Assembly: GCF_009649815.1 (NCBI RefSeq)
Contig: NZ_WJIC01000045.1
Location: 1-41,471 of the forward strand
Source: Nocardia sp. SYP-A9097
GTDB lineage: Bacteria > Actinomycetota > Actinomycetes > Mycobacteriales > Mycobacteriaceae
Direction: 5' to 3'
DNA length: 41,471 nucleotides
The position numbers and the translations under genes are program-made. Shown piece after piece: positions 22,032-29,764 of the stretch (its first letter is position 1; each line of letters starts with the position of its first letter). Under the pieces are notes generated by a model, which had not been told where the DNA came from, made no database searches, and saw nothing but the letters and a program-made list of their open reading frames with translations.

Positions 22032-22541
22032 TTAAAGCGCCCACTTGAATACGAGAGTAATCAGTGCGGCCACGACCGCCAGCACCACCGCGGCGGCGCC
22101 CCACGCGATACCCTGCCGAGCCCACGGCCGACCGGAGTCCAGGGAGAACCGGCCCGGCCCGGTGAACGCCAGCCCCGCCGCGATGATCGCGAACAGCAAC
22201 GCCGGTTCGAAGGCCGAGAACCCGCCGTGCCAAGTCGCATTGACGGCATTCAGCATGGTGCCCAAGGCAATCGCGGCGGCCAGCGGAGTGAAGAGGCCGA
22301 GCAGTAGCAGCAGCCCGCCGGTCAGTTCGCTCAGGCCCGCGAGGGTGCCGAAGATCTTGCCGGGGTTGTAGCCCATGGCCTCGAAGCCCGCCTGCGTGGC
22401 GCTCAGCCCGTAGCCGTTGAACCAGCCGAACAGTTTCTGCGTCCCGTGCACGGCGAGCAGTCCGCCGAATCCGACACGGGCCACCAGCAGGCCGATATCG
22501 GAAGCCGTGGCGTCCAGCGCATTTCGCGCGGCAGGTGTCAT
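22032..22541 (-). CDS. DoxX-family membrane protein
   Basis: 169 residues with four or five membrane helices. The DoxX pattern is clear: LLVARVGFGGLLAVHGTQKL, FGWFNGYGLSATQAGFEAMG, GLSELTGGLLLLLGLFTPLA and ALGTMLNAVNATWHGGFSA. DoxX proteins are linked to redox and detoxification complexes (in mycobacteria with superoxide dismutase and a rhodanese), but this one stands alone. The start is ATG 22541 with GAAGAGGGA 2-10 nt upstream. A palindrome lies just upstream. Confidence 0.88.
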   Translation of the reverse strand: MTPAARNALDATASDIGLLVARVGFGGLLAVHGTQKLFGWFNGYGLSATQAGFEAMGYNPGKIFGTLAGLSELTGGLLLLLGLFTPLAAAIALGTMLNAVNATWHGGFSAFEPALLFAIIAAGLAFTGPGRFSLDSGRPWARQGIAWGAAAVVLAVVAALITLVFKWAL

Positions 22542-22561
22542 GGTCCCTCTTCCTATGAAAA

Positions 22562-22575
22562 CGGACCGTGGTCCG
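22562..22575. promoter_or_regulatory. Palindrome CGGACC-GT-GGTCCG upstream of doxX
   Basis: A 14-bp perfect 6-bp dyad 21 bp before the doxX start. Its size fits a TetR- or MarR-type operator on the doxX promoter. Confidence 0.5.
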
Positions 22576-22655
22576 CATCGCATCGACAGTGGGTGCTAAC
22601 CGGGCTGGGCGACAGGCTATTCCGCCGCCCGCCAAGAAAGAATATGTGACCTGAG

Positions 22656-24017
22656 TTACTCGGCCAGGAACCAGAAGTACGACAGGAAGACCGCCATCAG
22701 CACCCACATCACCGGATGCACCTCGCGCGCACGCTTTTTCGCGACCATGACCACCGGGTAGAATAGCAACCCCATGGCGATACCGTTCGCGATCGAGTAC
22801 GTCAGCGGCATCATGATCACGGTGATGAACGCCGGAACCGCGTATTCCAAACGGCTCCAATCGATATCACCGAGCGACCGCGACATGAGCACGCCGACCA
22901 CGATGAGCGCCGGAGCCGTTACCGAGGGCACATCCGCGACCACCGCGAACAGCGGGAAGAAGAACATGGCCGCGAGGAACCAGCAGGCCGTGGAGACCGC
23001 GGTCAGACCGGTGCGACCGCCCGCCGAAACACCCGCGGTGGATTCGACATACGCGGTGGTGGTGGAGGTGCCGATGATCGCGCCCGCCGCCGTACCGACC
23101 GAGTCGGCGGCCAGAGCCTGTCCGGCGCGCTCCAGCTTGCCCTCCTTGGTGAGTAGTCCGGCCTGATTGGCCACCCCGATCAAAGTGCCGGAGGCATCGA
23201 AGAAGTCGACGAACAGCATGGTGAGCACCACGATGACCATCTGCCCGGTGAACGCGTCCGGCAGATGGATGACGGCCTGGCCGAAGGTCTGGTCGAGGCC
23301 GTGCGGTAGCGCAGCCACCGAATTCGGCAGGTTCACCAGGCCGGTGGCGATACCGAGAACGGTGGTGCCGAGGATGCCGTAGAGCACCGCGCCGTGCCAG
23401 CCGAGCACCAGGAAGATGACCGTCACCAGCAGGCCGAACAGCGCCAGCAGCGTGGTGCCCTTGTGGAAGTCGCCCAGATGCACGAAGGTCGCGTCGCTGG
23501 CGACCACGATGCCCGCGTTCTTGAGCCCGAGGAAGGCCACGAACATACCGATGCCCGCGCCGACCGCCAGCTTCATCTGCAGCGGGATGGCGTCGATGAT
23601 CTTCTCGCGGACCTTGGTGACGGCCAGCACGAAGAAGATGATGCCCGAGAGCAAGGTGCCCGAGAGCGCCTCCTGCCACGGGATACCCATATTGAGGATG
23701 ACCGTGTACGCGAAGAAGGCATTGAGGCCCATACCGGGCGCGAGCGCCACCGGGTACTTGGCCCAGATGCCCATCACCAGCGTACCGACTACGGCGGCGA
23801 CGGCGGTCGCGGTGAAGACCGCCTGCGTCGGCATACCCTTGTCGCCGAGCACGCCGTGGTCGCCGAGGATGGCCGGATTCACCGCGAGGACGTAGGACAT
23901 GGCGAGGAACGTGATCGTTCCGGCCATGAGCTCACGCTTGACGGTCGAACCATGTTGGCTGATGCCGAAGTACGCGTCGACGCGCCCCTTGGTGCGCGAC
24001 AGGACGTCGGTGCTCAT
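22656..24017 (-). CDS. NCS2-family purine permease (guanine/hypoxanthine, AzgA-like)
   Basis: 453 residues, about 12-14 membrane segments. AzgA/PbuG branch motifs: LMAGTITFLAMSYVLAVNPA, PVALAPGMGLNAFFAYTV, FVDFFDASGTLIGVANQAGL and STTTAYVESTAGVSAGGRTG. Members import guanine, hypoxanthine or adenine by proton symport. ATG 24017 is chosen for the TGGAGA site 9 nt upstream; a longer frame would run into the leader. No purine-riboswitch core is visible in the leader; a TTGCGCA dyad lies 137 bp upstream. Confidence 0.92.
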   Translation of the reverse strand: MSTDVLSRTKGRVDAYFGISQHGSTVKRELMAGTITFLAMSYVLAVNPAILGDHGVLGDKGMPTQAVFTATAVAAVVGTLVMGIWAKYPVALAPGMGLNAFFAYTVILNMGIPWQEALSGTLLSGIIFFVLAVTKVREKIIDAIPLQMKLAVGAGIGMFVAFLGLKNAGIVVASDATFVHLGDFHKGTTLLALFGLLVTVIFLVLGWHGAVLYGILGTTVLGIATGLVNLPNSVAALPHGLDQTFGQAVIHLPDAFTGQMVIVVLTMLFVDFFDASGTLIGVANQAGLLTKEGKLERAGQALAADSVGTAAGAIIGTSTTTAYVESTAGVSAGGRTGLTAVSTACWFLAAMFFFPLFAVVADVPSVTAPALIVVGVLMSRSLGDIDWSRLEYAVPAFITVIMMPLTYSIANGIAMGLLFYPVVMVAKKRAREVHPVMWVLMAVFLSYFWFLAE

Positions 24018-24153
24018 GAGTGTGGTCTCCAGTCGGCGGGGGAGGTCAGAGTGGTGCCGTGGGCACCGTACTTGTCGCGTTCGCCGGAAGTTCATCCGAC
24101 CCGGCGAATTGTGAGCTATCGCACCTGCCAACACCTTGTGTTCGCGGCAGCAG

Positions 24154-24172
24154 TTGCGCAATTACTGCGCAA
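24154..24172. promoter_or_regulatory. Dyad TTGCGCA-N5-TGCGCAA in 269-bp divergent gap
   Basis: Perfect 7-bp arms with a 5-nt spacer, between the NCS2 permease (-) and the acyl-CoA ligase fusion (+). Most of the gap (24018-24286) otherwise shows no open frame; a weaker TTAC-N6-GTAA dyad is at 24228-24241. Confidence 0.45.
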
Positions 24173-24286
24173 ATAAACTTATTACCCACCGGTAGTCGAA
24201 AAGGCTTGCGCCTTGCTGTCTGGGACGTTACAAATACGTAATCCGGGGGTGGAGGATTCGAACCGGCAGACGAGAATTGCATACGC

Positions 24287-26341
24287 GTGGTTACCGATGT
24301 CATCGATGCGATCGCCGAGTTCGCGATCAGTCGCGAATCACTCTGGGATGTGCTCGTCGAGCCACAGTCCTATCCGCGGCTCTTCCGTGGAATCGGCGCC
24401 TGCGAAGAACGTGACGCGGCCGAGGAATTCCCTACGCTGAATCTGCGTGTCGGCGGTGCCGGAATCGAAATCCGCACGCTGGAGCTCCAACTGCGGATCG
24501 GACGCGAATACGAGAGCCTGGAACTGCACTGCGCGGACACCGGCAGTTTCGCCGTCGTGCGGCTGCGCGAGATCGGCGACAAGACCCGTGTCTGCGTCAC
24601 GTACTTCAAAGCGGCACTGGTACATCCGGTGGTCGCGCAACTGCCCAACTCGGCGGCCACGGCCTGGACGCTGGCCGGACTGAAGCGCGCGGCCGAAATG
24701 ATCACCGGCGCAACGACCGCGACCATCATCAACGGCGAGGACTCGCCGATGAAACTGCGGGCGAGCGTGGCCAGGCAGATGGTCACCTCCGGGGTGGTAC
24801 ACACCTACCGGCCCGATGTGGGGCTGAAACAGATTGGCAGCCTTGCCAAATGGGGCTTCAGCCTGGCGGGCGGGTATGCCGCCGCCGCGGCCCACTCCCC
24901 CGGCCGGTTGGCGGTGGTGGACGACCGGTCCGCCAGCACCTTCGAGCAATTGCATTCGCGCAGTACCGCTTTGGCGGGAGCGATGGGCGCGCTCGGCTTC
25001 GGCACGGGTACCGCGGTCGGGCTGCTGTGCCGCAATCACGCCGGCATGGTCGAGGCCATGGTGGCCGCGGGCAAGACGGGCGCGGACGCGGTACTACTCA
25101 ATACCGGGCTGCCCGCGCGGCAGATCGAGGAGCTCGTGCAGCGGCATGCGCTCACGGCGCTGTTCGTGGACAGCGAATTCGAGCATCTGGTGCGATATCT
25201 GCCCGCGGACCTGCCACGCTTCACCACCGATGAGCATCCGCCCGAGCCCGGGCGCACCACCATCGAGGACCTCATCGCCATGCGCGTGCCGACCGCGAAG
25301 AAAGCGGCGCGACCGGGGCGCTTGATCGTGCTCACCTCCGGAACCAGCGGAACGCCCAAGGGGGCACGGCGACCGCACCCCAAGGGCTTCGGGACGGTCG
25401 CGGCACTGCTGTCGCGAATCCCGTTCGGTGTCAACGAGACCATGATGATTCCGTCACCGCTGTTCCACACCTGGGGACTGGCGGCGCTACAGATCTCGAC
25501 GGCCATTCGCGCCACGATTCTGCTCAATGACCGCTTCGATGCCGAGGACTGCCTGCGGCGCATTGCCGAACACAAGGTGACCGCGCTGATCGTGGTGCCG
25601 ATCATGGTGAACCGGATCCTCGATCTGCCCGAGGAGGTGCGGGCACGCTACGACCTGTCCAGCCTGAAAATCGTTGCCAGCTGCGGGGCTCCGCTCGCGG
25701 GCGCGACCGTACTGCAGTTTCTCGACACCTTCGGCGACATCCTCTACAACGTGTACGGCTCCACCGAGGTGTCCTGGGCCAGCATTGCCGATCCCGCCGA
25801 TCTGCGCATGTCCCCCACCACCGCCGGGCGGCCGCCTCTCGGTACGAAAATCGGTGTGCTGGGCCCGGATCAGCGGATTCTGCCGGTCGGTGCGACCGGG
25901 CGGATCTTCGTCGGCAATCACATGCTCTTCGACGGCTATACCGATGCCACGCCGCCCGAGGAGGCGCACGGCATGCTGGACACCGGCGATATCGGCTTCC
26001 TGGACGCGTCGGGGAAGCTGTTCGTGGCCGGACGCGATGACGAGATGATCATCTCCGGCGGTGAGAACGTCTTCCCGCGCTCGGTCGAGGAGGCGCTCTC
26101 CCACCTGCCGCAGGTGTGCGAGGTCGCCGTGGTGGGGGTGCCGGATCACGAATTCGGCCAGCGGCTGGCGGCTTTCGTGGTCAAGCGCCCCGGATCCGGG
26201 CTGGACTCGGAGATGGTGCGCAATTACATCCGGCATCGGGTGAGCCGGTTCTCGGTGCCCCGCGATGTGACATTCCTGGACGCGCTGCCCCGCAATGCCA
26301 CCGGGAAGATCCTCAAACGGACACTGGGACAGGCGGGTTAG
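24287..26341 (+). CDS. SRPBCC-acyl-CoA ligase (FadD-type) fusion
   Basis: 684 residues in one uninterrupted frame. Residues about 1-145 look like an SRPBCC/START-like hydrophobic-ligand domain (AEFAISRESLWDVLVEPQSY at the start, a C-terminal helix AWTLAGLKRAAEMITGA). From about residue 190 the ANL adenylation fold follows: LTSGTSGTPKGARR near 350, YNVYGSTEVSWA, DTGDIGFLDASGKLFVAGRD, SGGENVFPRSVEEAL and catalytic K674 in NATGKILKR. It should activate a fatty or other carboxylic acid to acyl-CoA. GTG 24287 has only a weak context; an internal ATG at 24752 could yield the ligase alone. Its TAG interlocks with the glgP stop. Confidence 0.85.
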   Translation: MVTDVIDAIAEFAISRESLWDVLVEPQSYPRLFRGIGACEERDAAEEFPTLNLRVGGAGIEIRTLELQLRIGREYESLELHCADTGSFAVVRLREIGDKTRVCVTYFKAALVHPVVAQLPNSAATAWTLAGLKRAAEMITGATTATIINGEDSPMKLRASVARQMVTSGVVHTYRPDVGLKQIGSLAKWGFSLAGGYAAAAAHSPGRLAVVDDRSASTFEQLHSRSTALAGAMGALGFGTGTAVGLLCRNHAGMVEAMVAAGKTGADAVLLNTGLPARQIEELVQRHALTALFVDSEFEHLVRYLPADLPRFTTDEHPPEPGRTTIEDLIAMRVPTAKKAARPGRLIVLTSGTSGTPKGARRPHPKGFGTVAALLSRIPFGVNETMMIPSPLFHTWGLAALQISTAIRATILLNDRFDAEDCLRRIAEHKVTALIVVPIMVNRILDLPEEVRARYDLSSLKIVASCGAPLAGATVLQFLDTFGDILYNVYGSTEVSWASIADPADLRMSPTTAGRPPLGTKIGVLGPDQRILPVGATGRIFVGNHMLFDGYTDATPPEEAHGMLDTGDIGFLDASGKLFVAGRDDEMIISGGENVFPRSVEEALSHLPQVCEVAVVGVPDHEFGQRLAAFVVKRPGSGLDSEMVRNYIRHRVSRFSVPRDVTFLDALPRNATGKILKRTLGQAG

Positions 26342-28905
26342 GGACTCGGGGTCGCGACCAAGCCGAACTCGGACTCGGAGGCGAGCAGCGGGTGACTCGG
26401 GAGGACGCGGATGGTGTAGCCGACCGCACCCGAGAGGGGGACGGGCGTTTCGACGGTGAAAACCTCTGTGCCCGAGTTGGTTCCGGTGTGGGCCATGAGG
26501 GTGGTGTGGACATCCGAGAGATCGTCGGCGGTTGATACGCGGCCGAGTACGGCTTGCACACTCACATCGGCCGGGCTCAGACCACCGAGGTCGATGCGGG
26601 CGCGCAGAGCCAGATTCGCGCCGATGACCGGGGTATCGGGTAGGCCCGAACTGTCGACCTGCACGACTCGCACTGTCGGCCAGGCGGATTCGATACGGCG
26701 GCGGTACTCCGAGAGGTCGCGTGCGCCCTTGAAGTCGTGCTGCGATACCGCCGTGAAGGCTGCGGCGGCGGGCGCGTAGTAGTCCACCGCGTAATCGCGA
26801 ACCATGCGGGAGGCCAATACTTTCGGCCCCAGCGTCCGCAGGGTGTGGCGAACCATCTCCATCCAGCGCACCGGCAGATCATCGTGATCGCGGTCGTAGA
26901 AGCGCGGCAGCACAGCACGTTCCAGCAATTCGTAGAGCGCGGAGGCTTCCAGATCGTCGCGCCGGTGATCATCGCGCACGCCGTCGGCGGTCGGGATGGC
27001 CCAGCCGTTCTCACCGTCGTACATTTCATCCCACCAGCCGTCCCGGATGGAGAGATTCAAACCGCCGTTGAGCGCGGACTTCATACCGGAGGTGCCGCAG
27101 GCTTCGAGGGGGCGCAGCGGATTGTTCAGCCACACATCGCAACCCCAGTACAGGTAGCGGGCCATGGACATGTCGTAGTTGGGCAGGAAGACGATGCGAT
27201 GCCGGACCTCCGGATCGTCGGCGAAGCGCACCACCTGCTGGATGAGCGCCTTGCCGCCGTCATCGGCCGGATGCGATTTGCCCGCCACGACCAGCTGCAC
27301 CGGGCGCTCGGGATCAAGTAGCAAGGCGCGCAGGCGTTCCGGATCGCGGAGCATGAGGGTGAGGCGCTTGTAGGTCGGTACGCGGCGGGCGAAGCCGACG
27401 GTCAGTACCCGCGGATCGAAGACCTCGTCGATCCAGCCGAGTTCGGCCGGGGCCGCCCCGCGCTCCAGCCAGGAGGCGTGCACGCGGCGGCGCACCTCGT
27501 CGACGAGGATGCCGCGCAGGGCATTTCGGGTCGACCACAGTTCGCGCAGATCCACATCGCAGAGCCGCTCCCAGCCGCGCGCCTCCTCGACCAGCTCATC
27601 GCCGATGAGTTCACGGGCCTTGTCGATCCATTCGCGCGCCGCCCAGGTCGGTGCGTGCACACCATTGGTGACCGAACCGATCGGCACCTCGGAGGCATCG
27701 AACCCCGGCCAGAGCGGGGCGAACATATCCCGGCTGACCTCGCCGTGCAGTTTCGATACGCCATTGGCGCGCTGTGCGAGTCGCAGCCCCAGGTGCGCCA
27801 TATTGAATACCGACGGATCGGCCTCGCGCCCCATGGCCAGAATGCGATCCACCGAAACACCCGGCAGCACAAGCGATTCCCGTTCACCGTGCGCGCCGCC
27901 GAAGTAGCGGCGCACCAGCGCGCCCGCGAAACGATCGATACCGGCGGGGACGGGGGTGTGCGTGGTGAAGACGGTGCCGGCGCGCACCGCGGTCAGCGCG
28001 GCATCGAAATCCATTCCGGCGACCATGAATTCGCGAATGCGCTCGATACCCAGGAAGCCCGCGTGGCCCTCGTTCATATGGAACACATCGGGATCGGGCA
28101 GGCCGTACGCCCCGGTGTAGGCGCGCACCGCTCGCACCCCGCCGATACCGGCAAGAATCTCCTGTTTGATGCGGTGATCCTGATCGCCGCCGTACAGCCG
28201 GTCGGTGACCGCGCGCAGCTCGGGATCGTTCTCGGCGATATCGGAGTCCAAGAGCAGCAGGGGAATTCGGCCCACCTGCGCGATCCACACCCGCGCCCGC
28301 AGCACCCGCCCCTCGGGCATGGCCACGTGGATCAGCACCGGTGCGCCACCATCGGTGAGCAGTCGCAGCGGCAGACCCTGCGGGTCCAGCGCCGGATAGT
28401 GCTCGGACTGCCAGCCGTCCGCCGTCAGCGACTGCCGGAAGTATCCGGACCGGTACAGCAGTCCGACACCGATGAGCGGCAACCCCAGATCCGAGGCCGC
28501 CTTCAAATGATCGCCCGCCAGAATCCCCAGCCCGCCCGAGTAATTCGGCAGCACCTCGGTGACACCGAACTCCATCGAGAAGTACGCGATCCCCTTGGGC
28601 CCCTGCTCCTGCCGTTGGAACCAGCGCGGCCGGGCCAGATAGTCGGCCAGATCCGCGGCGGCCGCATCCACCCGCCGGGTATACGCCGCATCCGCGGCGA
28701 CCTCGTCGAGCCGTGTGGCGGGCACCTCCCCGAGCATGCGCACCGGATCCCGCCCGACCTCCACCCACAGGGCGGGATCGAGCTCGGCGAACACATCCTG
28801 CGTCGGCCCGTCCCAGGACCAGCGCAGATTGGTCGCCAGCTCGGTCAGCGCGGAGAGCCGCTCGGGCAGATGAGCGCGGACGGTGAAACGACGCAATGCC
28901 TTCAC
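26338..28905 (-). CDS. glgP: Alpha-glucan (maltodextrin) phosphorylase
   Basis: 855 residues, the GT35 subgroup with the actinobacterial N-terminal DUF3417 domain (ALRRFTVRAHLPERLSALTE, NLRWSWDGPTQDVF). IAYFSMEFGVTEVLPNYSGG is a substrate-site hallmark, and the PLP region is NNPLRPLEACGTSGMKSALN with NGGLNLSIRDGWWDE. It releases glucose-1-phosphate from glycogen-like glucans. GTG 28905 is supported by homology and by TAGGGT 7 nt upstream (leaderless signal). It runs opposite to glgE and glgB, separated by a thioesterase gene. Confidence 0.95.
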   Translation of the reverse strand: MKALRRFTVRAHLPERLSALTELATNLRWSWDGPTQDVFAELDPALWVEVGRDPVRMLGEVPATRLDEVAADAAYTRRVDAAAADLADYLARPRWFQRQEQGPKGIAYFSMEFGVTEVLPNYSGGLGILAGDHLKAASDLGLPLIGVGLLYRSGYFRQSLTADGWQSEHYPALDPQGLPLRLLTDGGAPVLIHVAMPEGRVLRARVWIAQVGRIPLLLLDSDIAENDPELRAVTDRLYGGDQDHRIKQEILAGIGGVRAVRAYTGAYGLPDPDVFHMNEGHAGFLGIERIREFMVAGMDFDAALTAVRAGTVFTTHTPVPAGIDRFAGALVRRYFGGAHGERESLVLPGVSVDRILAMGREADPSVFNMAHLGLRLAQRANGVSKLHGEVSRDMFAPLWPGFDASEVPIGSVTNGVHAPTWAAREWIDKARELIGDELVEEARGWERLCDVDLRELWSTRNALRGILVDEVRRRVHASWLERGAAPAELGWIDEVFDPRVLTVGFARRVPTYKRLTLMLRDPERLRALLLDPERPVQLVVAGKSHPADDGGKALIQQVVRFADDPEVRHRIVFLPNYDMSMARYLYWGCDVWLNNPLRPLEACGTSGMKSALNGGLNLSIRDGWWDEMYDGENGWAIPTADGVRDDHRRDDLEASALYELLERAVLPRFYDRDHDDLPVRWMEMVRHTLRTLGPKVLASRMVRDYAVDYYAPAAAAFTAVSQHDFKGARDLSEYRRRIESAWPTVRVVQVDSSGLPDTPVIGANLALRARIDLGGLSPADVSVQAVLGRVSTADDLSDVHTTLMAHTGTNSGTEVFTVETPVPLSGAVGYTIRVLPSHPLLASESEFGLVATPSP

Positions 28906-29045
28906 CCGTAAAACCCTACTGGGTCCGTTTTCGCCGCGCCGCGCCTCCGGCGGTGGGGCACTTATTCGCGCGCCGCGATAAGTCGGATATGCATCACGCA
29001 CAACCCAAGGGGGAGCATCCGGGTGGCAACCGATAACGTGTTCGC

Positions 29046-29696
29046 ATGAGCGAGCAGCAGGTCGAGGCACTTCCGTCCCCGGAGCATCACGAGGGCGGGT
29101 TCCGACCGATCGCCGAACTCGGCCGGGACAACACCAAGGGTGGACCGCACTACGGGGAGTTCATCGAGCAGGTGCGCAGCCTGATGGACCGGGTGCGACT
29201 CGCCGATCCGACCGATGAGGTCGCGCTCGAAACCATCGACGAGCTGAAGAAGCTCAATGACCGGCTGGACGAGGTGGTCGTCGACGAGTGGTCCGCGCCC
29301 AGCTGGCACCGCAACGACCTGCCCGCCCGCGGCAATATCACCCTGCCGCCCTTCGAGGTGGATCAGGCGGACGCGGAGGGCGTGCACGCGCGAATCACGT
29401 TCCGCACCTTCCATCTCGGCGGAAATGGCGCGGCACACGGCGGCCATATCGCGCTCGGCTTCGACGATCTGCTCGGTATGACCGCGGCCGTGAATACGCG
29501 CGCGGTCACCCGCACCGCGTTCCTGCACGTCGACTATCGGTCCATCACGCCACTGAACACCGAATTGCAGCTGCACGGCTGGGTCGAACGCGTCGAGGGC
29601 CGCAAGGTGTTCGTCCGCGCCACCCTGCACGACGGCGACCGCCTCTGCTGCGAGGCGCACGGGCTGTTCCTCATGCTCAAGCCGGGACAGCAGTAA
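29046..29696 (+). CDS. Hotdog-fold thioesterase (PaaI/4HBT type)
   Basis: 216 residues. After about 100 helical residues, a hotdog domain: HARITFRTFHLGGNGAAHGG, the HGGHIALGFDDLLGMTA catalytic helix, TAFLHVDYRSITPLNTELQL and CCEAHGLFLMLKPG. Such enzymes hydrolyse acyl-CoA thioesters; substrate unknown. ATG 29046 is leaderless by context: TAACGT lies 6 nt upstream and no ribosome-binding site is visible. The gap to glgP (28906-29045) would hold both divergent promoters. Confidence 0.87.
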   Translation: MSEQQVEALPSPEHHEGGFRPIAELGRDNTKGGPHYGEFIEQVRSLMDRVRLADPTDEVALETIDELKKLNDRLDEVVVDEWSAPSWHRNDLPARGNITLPPFEVDQADAEGVHARITFRTFHLGGNGAAHGGHIALGFDDLLGMTAAVNTRAVTRTAFLHVDYRSITPLNTELQLHGWVERVEGRKVFVRATLHDGDRLCCEAHGLFLMLKPGQQ

Positions 29697-29764
29697 CCCG
29701 ACCGGAACGAGCTCCGGCCACGGCGGGACATCGGCGAGCGGGCGCACCCGGTAAGTTCGGACGG

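Noticed and set aside
24018..24153. Purine riboswitch in the leader of the NCS2 permease
   Set aside because: No conserved three-way-junction core could be found, and a ribosome-binding site with normal spacing is present.
24245..24262. tRNA T-arm-like sequence (GGATTCGAACC on plus, GGTTCGAATCC on minus), possible tRNA remnant or att site
   Set aside because: The flanks do not pair as a T-stem beyond two bases, no acceptor or anticodon arms are found within 80 bp on either strand, and no integrase is near.
29288..29764. Upstream extension of glgE through the thioesterase gene
   Set aside because: The open frame continues upstream, but homology to GlgE starts near 29765, where a -10 hexamer sits 7 nt before a GTG, and the upstream part overlaps the thioesterase in another frame.
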